DNA from: Strix aluco
Taxonomy: Eukaryota; Chordata; Aves; Strigiformes; Strigidae
NCBI RefSeq assembly: GCF_031877795.1
Contig: NC_133937.1
Location: 17,139,501-17,203,500 of the forward strand
Length of the DNA: 64,000 nucleotides
Direction: 5' to 3'
A program made the translations under genes and the position numbers. The notes under the pieces were generated by a model. The model made no database searches, was not told the DNA's origin, and saw only the letters and a list, made by a program, of their open reading frames with translations. This document shows, one piece after another, positions 13,396 to 27,600 of this stretch. Positions within the stretch are counted from its first letter, which is position 1. Every line of letters begins with the position of its first letter.

Positions 13396-16300
13396 CTGTT
13401 ACATATTAGGGAAAGAAATAAGACCTCAATGTTTAACGCAGATTATTGAAACACCAGTGTATTTTGTGCAATTTTAGATCCTTAATTAGCCAAAGGCTTA
13501 AAATACTTTTTATTCAAGAAAAACTAAATTATTTCACCTGTTCCTAACTAGAAATTTAAAGCTACCAAGAAGCACAGTATTTCCTAGATGTACCCAGTCT
13601 ACTTTTATTCTTTTGTTAAAAAAATAAATAAATCCGAGTTTGTTAATTACACTAGGCAATGAAAAACAAAGATTACTCTGTTTAAATACCAGATTAATCA
13701 TTAGCCTTTTCCACTGTTTGCAGTTCATAAACTAAGAGAGAAAGTATAGCCAGCAACCATGTAAAACTGAATTAAAGATAAAATAATACATTACAGGTCC
13801 AATACATTCCGCTGTTTTAAAATATATACTGAAGCTTAGGTGCCATGACATTCCCCACCCCTCCCCAGCAAACCTAGGACTAGGTATCTACAATAATATT
13901 GACCTGAGGCATCTTAGTTGTATGCTGATGGTGCAGCCATCATATTTCTATATTTGTTTGATCTCAGTAATTTAGATGCTTATTATATTGTGAATCCTTT
14001 AAAATATTCAGCTTTCAAAATAACATTGCTAGAAATTAAGCATTAGCTTTAATTCCAAAGCATCTTCAAAAGTGATGTCGTAATAGATAACGTAACAACA
14101 CACCAAAACCAGAAAAGATGTATTCTCTTCATACAGATTTCTCAGTAATTGTTTTCTTGACTCTACAATATTGTTTGAATGAAGGCAAGACATCTCAGCA
14201 ACATTTTAGTCACATGGAGGTGACGAGTCACCAGAATAACTTAGAACAACCACCAGAAAAAAGTTAACCACAGAACGTTACATGGAATACATGAAAAAAC
14301 TTTGACAGGCTACCAGTATGTAAAAGTAATAAAAAGCTTATCCAATATTTAAGACCCACAGCAGTACAGAATGGATTTATGCATAATTTATATTTGGTGG
14401 CTTATGTACAGCTACCATCTAAGAAACAGCTACAATTTCACAGCTCCTTTGTACTCAAAAAATGTCTAATTAACTAGAATGCTTCAATCATGCCAACCAA
14501 ATCTCAGAAAATACAACATAGTACAATACACTAGTGCCACACACATCATTCAAGATTTTCAGAAGGAAAGCATCTAAACAGTCTATTTAATCTATTATTT
14601 AGCTTCTGTATAAACAGGTACTCAAACCCATCATGAATATTCAACAGAGTTTTACATCTTTTTCAGGGACACAGCTCTTCCAAAAACAGAGGCTCTTTGC
14701 TTCTTACTTCTCTTTTTAAAGAGGTACTGTACCTATTGTTAGAAGTAGCTCTTATAATAATTATTGGATGCAACTTTTTCTTCCAGCTTACATCTAATCT
14801 AATAGGACCACACACTATTTTGTTCTATATGAGAGATGATTCAATTTGTTCAGTGAGATTTCCCAGCAGTGCCAAAGAAACAGTTCAGAAGAAAAATGAG
14901 AAGAAAAAAAAAAAGCCAACAAACTTGCCCTTCTAAAAGAATTAAGGGAGTGGTACTTATGAAGATATTCTCTCTCTGCAGTGGATTGTATATTAACAAC
15001 ATGTACTAAATGCATAGTTTTAATTTCTCCAAACTCCATATACAGTCAATATGCATATAAGCTTTAATACCTTGATTTAAATAGTTGCCAAAACATCCAC
15101 AAACCACTACTAGAATCTCTGCAGTTACTTTTCTCATTTCTATGTTATCTTACTATTTTTGAAAGTTTTCCTCAAAACAACTGTAACAACTACGTTGCTC
15201 ACAGAGCTATTAACAAGAGAAATGATGACATTTAATTTCTAATTAATGATCAGTTAATTGACCTTTTTTTGTACTACATTTTTATCTTACTCCAGTAAAA
15301 CAAACAAACTTCAGTTGCTTATCTGGACTTCCAGTTTTCCTTACTCAGAAATACAGATGAAATACTGAAAAAAATTCTTAATCACAGCATTTTTCTTTAT
15401 AACACTAATCATCACAAGTCTTCTAAAAAGCAGTGAATTTAGACTCACCAAAAATACACTCAACTTACTGATTTGTCTTCTAACCAAAGCAACTTCTGAG
15501 GGAAAAGGCAGGAAACTCTCCCTAACCTACGAGAATTCACGTTCATTTGTCACAAGTCAAGTAGCCTAACACCAGGCTAGTGTTTCTTCATTTGGCACTG
15601 CAGGAATAAAAATCAACCCTTACCAAACATGCAATAAAAGTAACCTTAAAACACTGAGTAAGCATACCCATCAAAGGTCACTACTGAATGGGCTGGACCT
15701 GGGAGAAAGTCTACATTAATCTTAAGATGCATCTGATAGGACCTGCTCCTGTTTTTAAATGCTGTCAAAGACAAGACATTTAACCAACTGGAAAAGACAA
15801 AGAAATCAACAAAAGAAACAAGCACTTACACAAAATAGGAACTCAAACCATTCCATACAGCTGGTAGCTAATTTCATCCCAACAGCAACAGTTAAGTTCA
15901 ATTTTGATGACAAGGCAATTTCTTTCAACTCAGAAACTGCCTTCTCCTTCAGACTACTCATTTAGTGCCACTTTTGTAGTTTAAAGTGTAAAAGGCACTT
16001 TCCTTCATAGTCTTAGCACCTGGAATACAATACAGATCTCTGTGCCCAGCTGCTCCTGTTCATTTCTGAAGCCTAAGAATGCTACATAGCATTTCCAACA
16101 CTACCAGTCTGCAACGCAAAACTGACTAACGTAGCAGAACAGATCAAGTCACCTACGTAACTGCACTTGTCTTCTGAAAGAAAGCAGCGCTGGTAACTAC
16201 TCTGCCTTCCACATTACTGGTCTTATTGCTGAAACCAAATAATGGATAACATTATTTAATGATGAATAACACATGTGAGCAACACAGAGCAAGCACAGAC

Positions 16301-19300
16301 TTAAGCGTCAGAGGGCAAAATATACTTTTCGCCTGACATCAGCAATGTCTGGTAGCTAGCTGGCTGATTACTTTCCTGCTACTGTGACTTTATACTTAGT
16401 CAGCTCATCAGCAGTACGTATCATGTGTCCCGTTTCCCTTTTTCCTTCCCTGGCCTTTCAATTAACAGCATGAACACAACTGAATATGAACTTGATTCGC
16501 ATATGTAAAAATATTTTTTTTAAAAAAGAAAAATGTTACTTTATGAGCCATGAACATTTCTACAATTTGGTTAGGGCATTTTAAGAAATCAGATGCCTCT
16601 GAGAGCATCTGTTAGCTGTAGCTGTTAGCACATATTTTTCCTAGATGTATATTTAAATATGGAAAATTAATCTCTCTCAAAATTATTATCCACAATTCTA
16701 CCATGTCTTCCTCTACTGAATTACTGCCAGACAACCATTAAGTCCCTAACTTTCCCAGCATACAGACTTTGAGTCAGTATACTGAGGAAAAAATGTGGAA
16801 AGTTGAATATGATTATCACTACTCTAGCCAAGGAAAAGTATCATTACTATCACACTAACATTAGGCTGCAATCTTGTTACAGAAACCACACTTGATTACA
16901 CCAGAATCGTAGCTGAAGGGTTAAATAAGATCCTAGTTATGTCCGCAGCAGTTCGCAGAATGCTGAGTGGATTTGTTTATTCCAGACACGCATGCAAAAC
17001 TCTACTGGCACCATTACTGCTTCACCACCCACCTTCATGTGCCTGGGAGAGCCTGTAGCTCTCCTTGCTGACATGCCTCGACTTTTTTTCCCCAGCTAGA
17101 TTCAATTCTCACTATCCTTGAAAAGAATTTTAGGAAGGACACTGAAGAATTATCAGATCTCAAGTGATTTAACCTATATTTCTCTGTGGAAGGTTTCAAG
17201 CTGAAGTTTGAATATAGGCAATTCCAACTCAGCCCCTCCTTCGCTGGGTCCACAGGCCTAGGAGCACACCTTGGGGGAAAAGTTTTACTGTACAAAGGCT
17301 GCTGGTTCACAATGTGGACAAGACCCAGGTTTGAGGCCTTGGCTCCCAACACAAAGAAGCCATACACAAAAACGTGCGCTGAGTCAGCCTGCAATAATAA
17401 GGCTACTGTCACATACCAACTTAGGAATGCTCTGCTGGAAAAAGAACACACAGCACTGCCTTTGTTACACATCAAGTCTCAAATACTCTGCTGACTTGTA
17501 TCAGAAGCTTGTCATTTGCTCTTCCTGAAAACTCTAAATTCTTCAGTGCTTGTTTAAAGCAAATAGCACCAAAGGTTTCATCATTGCCATATAGTATACA
17601 GTGACTTAATCCTTACCTTTTAAATGCCACCATATATAGTACAATATCTTGTAAAACAGAAGTAGAAAAAGAACACTTGCAAAAACAATACATGATTTTT
17701 CAAGGGTTTAATACAATAGCTACCATGCTATACATAAAACTGATCAAACCCAGCAAAATGCCCACTACGAGACCAAAAAATTGGGTATTCTCCTGAAGCA
17801 AGCATACAACTTAAAATGCAGAAATATTCCTGTAGAACTTGCATTCAGTTTTACTTGGTGACTTTGCTATCAGAGCTGTTTCATAAACATTTCTAGTTAG
17901 TGAGATTATCAGCAGTATTTTAACCGTACTCAAAGGTCTCAGTGCTATTTATGAAGGTAAGATAAGAAATCTCATAAAGTAACACTTGCTTAGTTTATCG
18001 TATGTCTTAGGTTTTAAACCATCAAGATGTGCTTTTCAAGAATTATTCACTTAAGTGCTGCATTGTGGAAAATATAGAACTGATACTGTGAAATCAAAGA
18101 TCAGCTCTATATGCTTAGAAGAGTCTGCTGGAACGCCTCCATGCAAAACTGACAGCAGCTACTACAGAAAGTCCTGAAAGCTAAACATATTTGTCTTAAG
18201 AACCACTAAGTGCAGTTACATAACTGCAGCAAGCTGAAGAGAATACACACTGCTCCCTGACTTTTACACCTCATTAAACCAAATGGATTGTACTATACTC
18301 GAATGAACACTAAGAGCGCTCAACTACTGATCTACTTACCAGCTAACAAAACATATTTTATCCTACCACCCTAATTCAAGGCACACACAAGTGATTTTTA
18401 AACAACTGATCAAGTACTCCACCACTTACCTTAGGATGTAATTTACAGTATTAACATTTGTACAAGATCTCAAGCATATCACGTGCTCAATATGAAGTGT
18501 CAAGTATTTTTTCCTCCAACTTCAAGAAACAGTATATCCATCTCCTAACAAAATGTTTGCTGCTCTTTATCCTTATACAACTTGGCAGTAAAACAATTCA
18601 GGTTTGCTTTTCCCCTTTCATTTCTTTCTTTTCTTCCCACACCCCCATCTTAGGATAGAAATAGGGGAAGACATGAACAAACTCTCCATCCAAATCAATA
18701 CCAGAACAATATCTGAAGTGAAAGTGTGTTTGTTCTTGCTCTCCACAATCATTTACAACCTCATCTTTCCGGTCTAGTGAAAATCTAGAAGTCTTCTTCA
18801 TTTTAGATGCATTAAAATAAATAAGAAATAAATAAACTTTTTAAAGTTATGTGATTATCAAATAAACATCTGTAATCTAATATGGCTCATATATATTATA
18901 CGGGCTGCCAAACTGAGCTCTGTACAAAGAAAAGTGATAATATAGAGGCTAACAGATTGCAAACCCTAGGCCAAGCTGGGTTTTTAATTGTATACTACCA
19001 AAAAAAAACCCAATCAGCCAGCAAAAAGAAGATCACATAGAACAGAAATCAAGATAATTTAAAATTCTTGCTCTCTACAGATCTACAGAATGTTTCCTTC
19101 ACATCTAAGTAGGACTGTCGCAACAAACTTACGAAACTTCCCTAAGAATTTCCTTTCACTGGGTATAAAAATCACTTTGCCCCAATCCTGTAAGTCAATT
19201 CCACCTTTTTTCTATATTACAGAAAGCAAAAGGAAGAACCAAACCACGGGAATTTCCTCACCTCTGGTATTCAGCAAGAGACACCCCCTCCCAAACATGA

Positions 19301-20851
19301 GGGGTATTTAAATGCCAGGAAATGTCTTGCTGAGCTCTTGCCACTCCAGAGCGAAGCACAATCACAGACACCGTACCCAGCTGCACTAGGGAGCTCTGTG
19401 GAAATGGAGCATACTCAGCGCAAGTGAAATCCTCCATCACGTCGTCTTACGACGCAGCTCGTGTGTTGAGTTTTTATAAAATTAGTTTTGCAAACTGAAG
19501 CATCAAATATAAAACCATGAGACCATTTCAATTCCAATTACAAACTGATAAACGTGAACATTAGAATTGGCTCTCATTTGCCTCGTCTTCCATTAACTTA
19601 TAGAGCTGAATAAACCTACCCTTTTGAAATATTTTTTTTAAAAATAGCAATCAGCAATTATTAAGTGATTAGTCTGTGAGGCCACCTAATGCATTAACAA
19701 TATAGATTTGAGAGACTGAGTGGGTGACAGTTCCTGCAGAATTTCAGCTTTCTAAAAACACTCGGGCCTTAAACTCACAGACAGACTCCTCCCTTTATAC
19801 CTGAAACTCCAACAGCATGCATGCAGACCAGTGGCATGCTGCCTTGTTAATTAGCAAATCCTACATGCTCAAAAACTTTTTTACTCAACAATACCTTGCC
19901 CTCAGAAAACCCACCAGTTTTACACCACTGGCAGAGAAAGGAGTAAAACAGCTGAATATCTGTTTTGCCCAGGTACAAGTGTTTCAATATCTGACTGTAA
20001 GACTGACACAAAGTACTCGGCACCATTTCCAAAAACGATTAGTTTCCTGTGAAGGCTGACAGTGGAACGGGAAACCAAACGATTTCCCTCTCCTACCAGA
20101 CTCTCTATAACGAAAAAGCACAGCAGCAGCACGCCCCCGACCTACCCGATATTTTTCCCATTCCTGCTCAGCACACCGCGGATCCTGCCACCTCTCCGAC
20201 GAACACGTTCACACCCTGTCTGCTAATGAGGCTTTTTCCCTCGTTGATCACAGCTGAAGTAGAAAATTTACTAAGTTCTGAACGAAATCGACACAGCCAG
20301 GCACAAAGCCTAAACCACTTCATCCTCGCCACAGCAGACGAAATAACTTAAGCGAGAGACGCGCAGGATTTTTAGTTTCTCAGCAAGCTGGTTTCCCCAG
20401 GAGCTGGCACCGACAGCCGAGAGCCTGCCAGCCCACGCGGGATGAGGGTCAGACCCCACGAGAGATGTGTCCGCACAAGATACGCGCATTAATTTCGGCG
20501 GAGCGGATTTTCGTGCAAACTGACAATCCGAGAGGCTTCCCCCCGCCACCCTGCGGTAGATGAAGCTGCCGCCGGAGCGAAGACGCCCTTTCCCTCCCGA
20601 GACCCGCGGAGCCCGTCCGCAGCCCGGGGCGCGCACACGCTGCCCCCGGCCCCGCCGCAGCGCGGGCAGCTCCCGGGGACCCGGCCGCTCGACGGCGGGC
20701 GACCAACGCCGGGGCGGCCCTCCGCGCCCCCGGCCGGCAGCGGGGCGGCCCCGGCGCCGGGCACCGCGCTCCGCCGCCGGGCGACGCCGGACTCCCGCGG
20801 GGAGGGGGGGGCGCGCGCCCCCGCACCGCGCCTCGCCTCGCCTCACCTCAC
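13396..20851 (-). other. SAMD8: SAMD8 intron 1
   Basis: This 7.5 kb intron separates the CpG-island leader exon from the first coding exon. It is AT-rich. Its longest open frame, 17035-17475 on the minus strand (146 codons), has no recognisable domain and overlaps plus-strand frames of similar length, so I treat it as chance. No mobile element or RNA gene was recognised. Confidence 0.6.
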
Positions 20852-21240
20852 CTGCCGCCGCGGCTGCAGCGCTAAGTGGCGATGGCGCAGCGCCCGGCCC
20901 CAGAGCGGCGGCAGCGGCGGCAGCGGCGGCGGCTCCTACGCGCCCTCCCTCTCTCCGGCGGCGGCGGCGGCGGCCACCGCCACCACCCCATCACCCGGCC
21001 GGAAGTGGGGGCCGCCAGCGCCTCGCGGGCGGCGGAAGGGGCGGGAACGGCGCGGGCGCCGCTTCCGGGAGGGGCCGCGGTGGCGGGAGCGGGGTGTGTG
21101 TCTGCTCACTGCAGCGCTGCGGCGTCCCGGCCTCCCGCCGGTCTCTGCCGTCCTCGGCGTAGTGCAGGGCCAGGCCGTGGGTGGTGGGTCCCTGCCGGGT
21201 TGTTACCGCGGACCTTGCCGACACGGGCTCAGAGCACATA
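20450..21240 (-). promoter_or_regulatory. SAMD8: CpG-island promoter of SAMD8
   Basis: An abrupt GC-rich block dense in CpG lies 7 kb upstream of the first SAMD8 coding exon, where a housekeeping promoter is expected. It holds ETS-type sites (CCGGAAGTG at 20999-21007 and CTTCCGG at 21062-21068), GC boxes and GGC/CGG triplet runs near 20906-20975. There is no TATA box. Long open frames inside it on both strands are a by-product of high GC content. Confidence 0.85.
20852..21000 (-). other. SAMD8: Probable non-coding exon 1 of SAMD8
   Basis: On the minus strand a strong splice donor (GCAG/GTGAGG) lies at the boundary 20852/20851 inside the CpG island and could splice to the acceptor at 13396. 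The 5' edge is a guess from the ETS site at about 21000; no transcript evidence is available. Human SAMD8 also has a non-coding first exon. Confidence 0.5.
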
Positions 21241-21246
21241 CGGGAT

Positions 21247-21662
21247 TCATAGAATCACAGAATGGTTTGGGTTAGAAGGGACCTTAAAGACCATCTCGTT
21301 CCACCCCCCCTGCTATGGACAGGGACACCTTCCACTAGGCCAGGTTGCTCAAAGCCCCGTCCAACCTGGCCTTGAACACTGCCAGGGAGGGGGCAGCCAC
21401 AGCTTCTCTGGGCAACCTGTGCCAGTGTCTCACTACTCTCCCAGGAAAGAATTTCTTCCTTATATCTAATGTAAATCTACCCTCTGTCAGTTTAAAACCA
21501 TCCTATCACTACACTCCCTGATAAGACCCTCCCCATCTTTTCTGTAGGGTACTGGAAGGCCGCTATAAGGTCTCCCCGGAGCCTTCTCTTCTCCAGGCTG
21601 AACAACCCCAACTCTCTCAGCCTGTCCTCACAATGGAGGTGCTCCAGCCCCCTGATCATCAG
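21247..21662 (-). mobile_element. CR1 LINE, 5'-truncated 3' end
   Basis: The plus strand starts with tcatagaatcacagaatgg, the reverse complement of the CR1 3' terminus, and continues through the typical CR1 tail (accttaaagaccatct, ggacaccttccactaggcca, cttccttatatctaatgt). It fades out near gatcat at about 21662. A roughly 10 bp deletion relative to the 44.8 kb copy lies near 21548. It sits just upstream of the SAMD8 CpG island. Confidence 0.92.
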
Positions 21663-24600
21663 GGGCTGCTGCCCACTGGTGCCCTGCCTGTGCACTGAGC
21701 GGGGCCTCACTTCCCGGGCCTGCGGGCATGTTTACGCCCCAGCATCCATCCCTTCGTGAACCTCCCCACTGGGTGCAGGCCATACAGCACGTGAATGGCT
21801 CATTGAATGGCCACGACCCTGCACTCACTGGAATGTGGGTCTTACGTATGTGGAAGTACAGTCACAACTCCTTCGAGCTCTATAAGAAACTCAAAATCTG
21901 TAAACGGTTGGCAGCATATTTTTTAGAAGTCATAAAACAAGAAGAGAATAAATCATCCATAATCCCCACAGAGATCAGCTGAAGGGGGAAGCAAGGGTAT
22001 CTTGCTCTTCTGACTGAAGAACAGAACATGTCTAAACCAGGCTAAGGATATAAAACTGAACTCCTGGAAGATACTACAGTATATTTTTTTCCCAGTATGA
22101 TCTTTTGTCCATCATTGGGAAGTACCTTAGTACAGCCTGGATGTGAGAAAGATGAAGGTTTTCAACTACACTAAATAGGATTTTTCTTAGATTTTTTATG
22201 AGACATGAATAAACACATAGAGTGACCCTGACATAATTTAAAAACCCACCTGTGTAGTAATGAAAATATCCCCATCCTTCATTTAAAGGCATATGTCAGG
22301 ACAAAATAGCAGAGAAGACTTACAGGACCCTCATCCTGTCAATTTTCATATCAAACAATCATTACAAAACATTTCTCTTTAGATGCACCATTTTTTGCAC
22401 CACTATTCATTTCTGATGTCTGTTGAAAAAATAAATCAAAACTGGCAGCTGGCTGACAGCACTCAGTCAGTCGTTTATCCAAGGTGATCCAAAGAACAGA
22501 TATGAACAGCAGAGATGACTTATGAAAGCTTCAACAAGGCACCATAACTTCAGGAGCTCCATAACCTATAAATAATACAAATGGAGGGAACAGAAAGAGA
22601 CAGGTGAATTAGAAAAAAATTACTCCAGAAGTAAATTTATTTTGTATATCAACTGACTGTGGTAGCAGCCAGCCCTTTGCAGCAGCATAATGCAGTCTGA
22701 GGAACATTCAGCATTTGCTTTGCTGATAATGTAATCATTATGAGGTCCAAGACAAGTCTAAGTTGAAGTAAAAAGCAGGTGCCAGTGTAGGTCCATTAAG
22801 TTAATAACACTAGCCTTTTCAGAGAATTTGGCTTTGTATTCTTTCTTCACAAGGAAAAAAAAAAAAAAAGATCTTTTGCAATGCTTACGTGTTGCTACAG
22901 TGAAAGAAGGAAATTTTGCATTTCAAAATTCTTTAAACCTACGTCAAGTCATCGAGCAATCTGATGCAAATGTCCACAACTGCACAATCTCAGTTGTAAT
23001 GGGCTATATACATTTCAAATAGATCAAATACTAGATATTCAAGAACAGAAGCTGTAAGAACTTCTGCTCATTGCCACATGCCCTGATACTGGTTCAAAGA
23101 CGCTTATCTCCAAGCAGTCTGTTCCATCCTGCTTTCATTTGTTACACAAAATGATATGTAGTTTCCCAGGTGAGTTGCTGAAGTTGGAGGGAATGTTCCG
23201 CTTTCTTTTCCAGTTTAGCAGCCTCTGTGAACAGTGTAGGAATTAAGTGCAATTTCAGTCCTCGCAATGTTCCCCTTCTTTCCCTTTACATGCACTAGAT
23301 GAACAACTGACAAGTCTGAATTCATCAGTGACAAACCACAGCACACATACATATGAATCTGAAAAAAACAAACAAACAAAAGAAGTCAAATGGACTTTGT
23401 CTTCCCGTTAATAATGGGCCTGTTAATAAAGCTGGTTGAAAGTTGAGGTAATTTTGCTTACTCCAGGTCCACATATTCATATTTAAAATAACTAACAGTT
23501 ATCTGACAAGGAAAACAAAACTATAGGAGAGCAGGACAATTTAGTTAAACAGGAGTTTATGTTTCTCTACTACATGCATTCTCCACTTTTTCTGCCATGA
23601 ATTTTTCTTCACCGTCAGTCAGTCACAACTTTTTGCACACTTCCACGTGCCAAGTTGGTACAATTTACAATACATTGATACATTTGCTTGTATGCAAAAA
23701 ACTGGTTTAAACTAATAATGTAAAAATAAGTTAAAAACTGAAATTAAAAATTGCTGCTAAAAGAACTGTAGCAGGCTACAGAGCTGTCTTATCACAGAAT
23801 AGGTCATGGTGTCAGTGTCTTAAGTACAGTCCTGGCGCTAACACTCCTTTCAGATCTCAGCCTTTTTGTGGGAGGTGCCAGGAGAGTGCTGCTTTGTTCA
23901 GAGTGCTATTACTTTGTTGTGTGTTTTTTTTAATATAAACATGCACTAGAGTCCACCAGCTCACCAGATTGCAGGATGGAAGCAAAAATGAAAGCAAAAG
24001 TTTCCTTATCCTGTTTCCCTGCACTGTTTATAGCAAGGCCAGCAATCCCCCTGCAAACGACTTCCCAGATTCAGTCTCCAGACTTTAGAAGTCCAGGTTG
24101 GAAAATGAACTGTGATTATATATCCATGTGAATCCAGGAGTATCCGAAGTTTACGGGCCCTAAGGTGCATTGTATCAGCGATAGATTTCCATGCAGTGAA
24201 TCCCTGGCTAAGAGTCACATTCACTGTAAAAGTGGAGAAGACAGATGTACTCAGCTGGGGCAGGCATCACTGGAGAGAGCTCTGTGCTTGCCTATGGAGG
24301 CTGCTGGGCTCGTCTGCAGCAGCAATTTGGCAACCTCAGCACTGGAGAAAGCCTCAATGGCCGGTTTCTATTTGAAGTTATCACTGTTAATGGCATTCTT
24401 CTGCTCTGTCTAGTTTCATCACCTAACAAATATTTTGAAAAGTACCAAATTATCTTGCACAGAAAAGTGATAAAGAGCACAATTTAAAACTTGTAACTCT
24501 TAAATGAAAGTAGACATGTAAGAGCTGCTTAGCCACTGCACTTGAAAGCTGAAAACTGCTTCTCCTTGTTAACATTTGACGTGCTTTAAAAGGCTGAATT

Positions 24601-27600
24601 ATCTAAATAGTTTGTGCTTTATTTAACAGAAATTTCCAATAAACCTCATTCTGTCACTTTGAGTTATGTCACTTCATGCCATGTGACATTGATGTAAGTT
24701 TGACAGGCAATGCCAATGCTGACATGTCAGTCTGAGAATTTATGACAAATTATATGCTACAGATACTTTTAAAGTATTGCCAAGAAAAAAAGTCTTTAAA
24801 ATGTGTAATTACGCTGGGTGCATCTTTAGATTGAAAATAACTTATTCAATTCACATAGTTATATTGATTCAATGTTCAGGCTGACAATCAAAAAAAAGAA
24901 AGGAAATTTATATTGAAATTTCCCAACTAGCTCCAGTTACAATATATTATATACCAAAGGAAAACGAGATGTATTAATGTATTTTTTTTTAAAACCCACT
25001 CTGCTGTCATTAAGTAATACTGTTAGCATTTAATAATTTGAAATAATCGATCTATCTCAAATAAATCTCGAGACCCTATGCAGGAAAGAAAGGCCGTAGC
25101 TGAACAGAGAATGAATTGCTTATAAAAATTATTTTCCAGAAAAGTATACAACATGGCAAGGGGGGGACCTTTCACTAGAAGTGCTAATTGATCTAAATCA
25201 TGCTTTTTTCTTTTTCTGGGTTTTGAGGTGGGGTTTTTTGGTAATCTCATTTTTGTACAGATCAGGTTCTGCCTTACAATTTCCTTGTAATCTCTGTACT
25301 TCTGTTGAAGCATACTTAATCAGACACATGTAAACGTTCAAGCAACTATTTTATCTTGAAATTTCTTACTCCTGTAATGGAAGATGAGACTGAATGCCTA
25401 TAGAATCATAGCTAGCTGAACTTCTATGCTGTAATGTTTTTGCTATAAAAGCTTTCTTTTTTCAGGATATGTGAAAGGAGTTTGATTTTGGCACTGTTTT
25501 CACTAGAGAGATGGAAAGGTGTCACTGGAATGGCATCAGTTAGTACTGACAGCAGTATTCAATAGAAGATCCTCCATGAATGTCCTGTTTTCAGCTGCTG
25601 CACATTTTCCTGGTAATACCACGCTGCGTACTAATAGAGCGCTCCATGTCATTTTACACTGTTGCCACCTAATACCTTATTAGCCAGGAAATGTTTGATT
25701 TAGATTATTGCACCAAGCACTACCTACAAAGTAATCACAAAGGCATAGACCAATTAGAAGGATGCCTTCTGCTGAGTGTTCTGAAATTAATCATGCATTA
25801 ATTTCAACTGAAACAGCAGCTATTTTAAGATCATATATAATTGTATACAGATGTTTGGCTTAGAGCTGCCCATCATTCCAACAGTCAGGAGAATGTCCAA
25901 ATTCTTGGAATCTCAAAAGTCCCTACTGCAGAGAGAGCTAATTTTGCCTCTATTCAGTGCAACCATGTATCAGTTTGTTGCTTTTTACATCCATCCTTAG
26001 TAGCTTTGAAAGGACCAGGAAAAAAGCAAAGCTGTAGAGAGCGAAATCCATCTGGACAAAAGATTACACCTAGAAGGAACCTCCTGCTAAATTTGAAGAC
26101 AAAGCTAAGTTCATGCTCATCATAGTTTTTTTAACATTTGCATCCAGGCTACTTTTATACAAACTAAAATACAACAATTCTTCACAAAGTCAGGGAACCG
26201 TGGCCTTTTCCTGAATGTTAACACAAGGACAAAATAAGGCACTGCACGAGCAAAGAGATGATGGAACAAAGCCTGCAGCTTCACTTAGGAGAGTTAGCAC
26301 TTCTGCTGAGAAGGATCTCCAGCTTCCTAGGGGTTTTTTGTCAAGGCATGTCTTAGTAGCAGAGAGCCTGACTGTCCTGCATTGGCCCACAGATGTGATG
26401 GCTAAATCCTAAACAAATGGAAGGAGAGGTATACTCTGAGACATCTGAGCCCAGGACCACAGGCAGAAGAGCAGGCAAGGGAGAGCATGGAGCAGTAACC
26501 TCTAGTGAGGTTACATCCTGTGGGTTAGTGTGTAATGGAGCTGGTTTGAAAGACACATCTCTGCCTCCTGTCCATTTCAAAGGCAGCTCCTGGCAAAAAA
26601 AAGTCTGTAACACAGCTTTACCAAAGTAGTGTTTACAGACTATTAAATGTTTAGAAGATGCTAGGTGTGGAAGGCCAAAGTTTGAAGCAGGTGTCTGTAT
26701 GCCATACAAATGTTGGAGACACACAGAGTTTGGAGATCATTCTTCTGGAGTTCATGTTTCTCTGCTCATCAGCTTTCATGCCACAGATGAACTCTGAATT
26801 CATTGTGCATTTGGGGTAGAGGCCAATAAAAGTTTTACAGCTGAAAAAGGCCAGACTTAAACATGAGTGTCACCTTGACAGAACTTGATTGGCAACAAAT
26901 GGGCTAGACTTACAATTAAAAAAAAAAAAAAAAAAAAATCTACCTCACCTTGAGCCTCCACCCAGAAACCTGAGAAAAGTAAACCAAATTAAACAACTTC
27001 ACCTGCTCAGTTAATTTTCCTTATTCATGAGCACAAATAAATAATCTTAAAAAGTACTAGCTTACTGAAGGACAAAAGAACAAAACAGAAGAACAAGGAA
27101 ACATATTAAGGACGTATATGTAGTGCTTGAAGTATAACCATTTTTACACTCCCCTCTGCTGGATCTGGCCAGCTGGTTGCCTCACTCACAGCAGAGCCTG
27201 GCTGCTTGTCCCACTGCTCCCTCTAGATAAGTACTACAGCACTCTTGCTTGTAGTTTCTCTTACTTGACCTTTTAGGCCAGAACATATACGGCAGTAGGA
27301 ACTAACAGACTCTTTGTATACTGGAGGCTCTTAAACAGTTTTTTCTCTAAATCCACAGAATTTTAACAATTTCTGCTTCATGAGAGGCTCTAAGCAAAGT
27401 CACTTTTCCTTTTTCCTGCATGTAACTTTTGCCCTCTAATGCTGCAAATTATTACCTTGTATTAGGGTGACCTCTCACCCTGAGTACTCCTAAACATAGT
27501 TAATTAGCCCAGACTTTAATACAGTCTCAAATGGCTCTCCATTATATGTGTCTTGATAAAATAAAATATAGCAAACCCTCTCTCCATTGTAGTAAATCAA

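Noticed and set aside
17035-17475. 146-codon open frame on the minus strand in SAMD8 intron 1
   Set aside because: No recognisable domain, overlapping plus-strand frames of comparable length, and no splice or promoter context. Chance cannot be excluded, so it is not called.
20310-21469. Long open frames of up to 200 codons on both strands near 20.3-21.5 kb
   Set aside because: They are Pro/Arg/Ala/Gly low-complexity translations of a CpG island, partly running into a CR1 fragment.
24006-24375. Overlapping frames that look slightly protein-like
   Set aside because: No family recognised, no splice sites at the edges and no processed-pseudogene poly(A) tail nearby.
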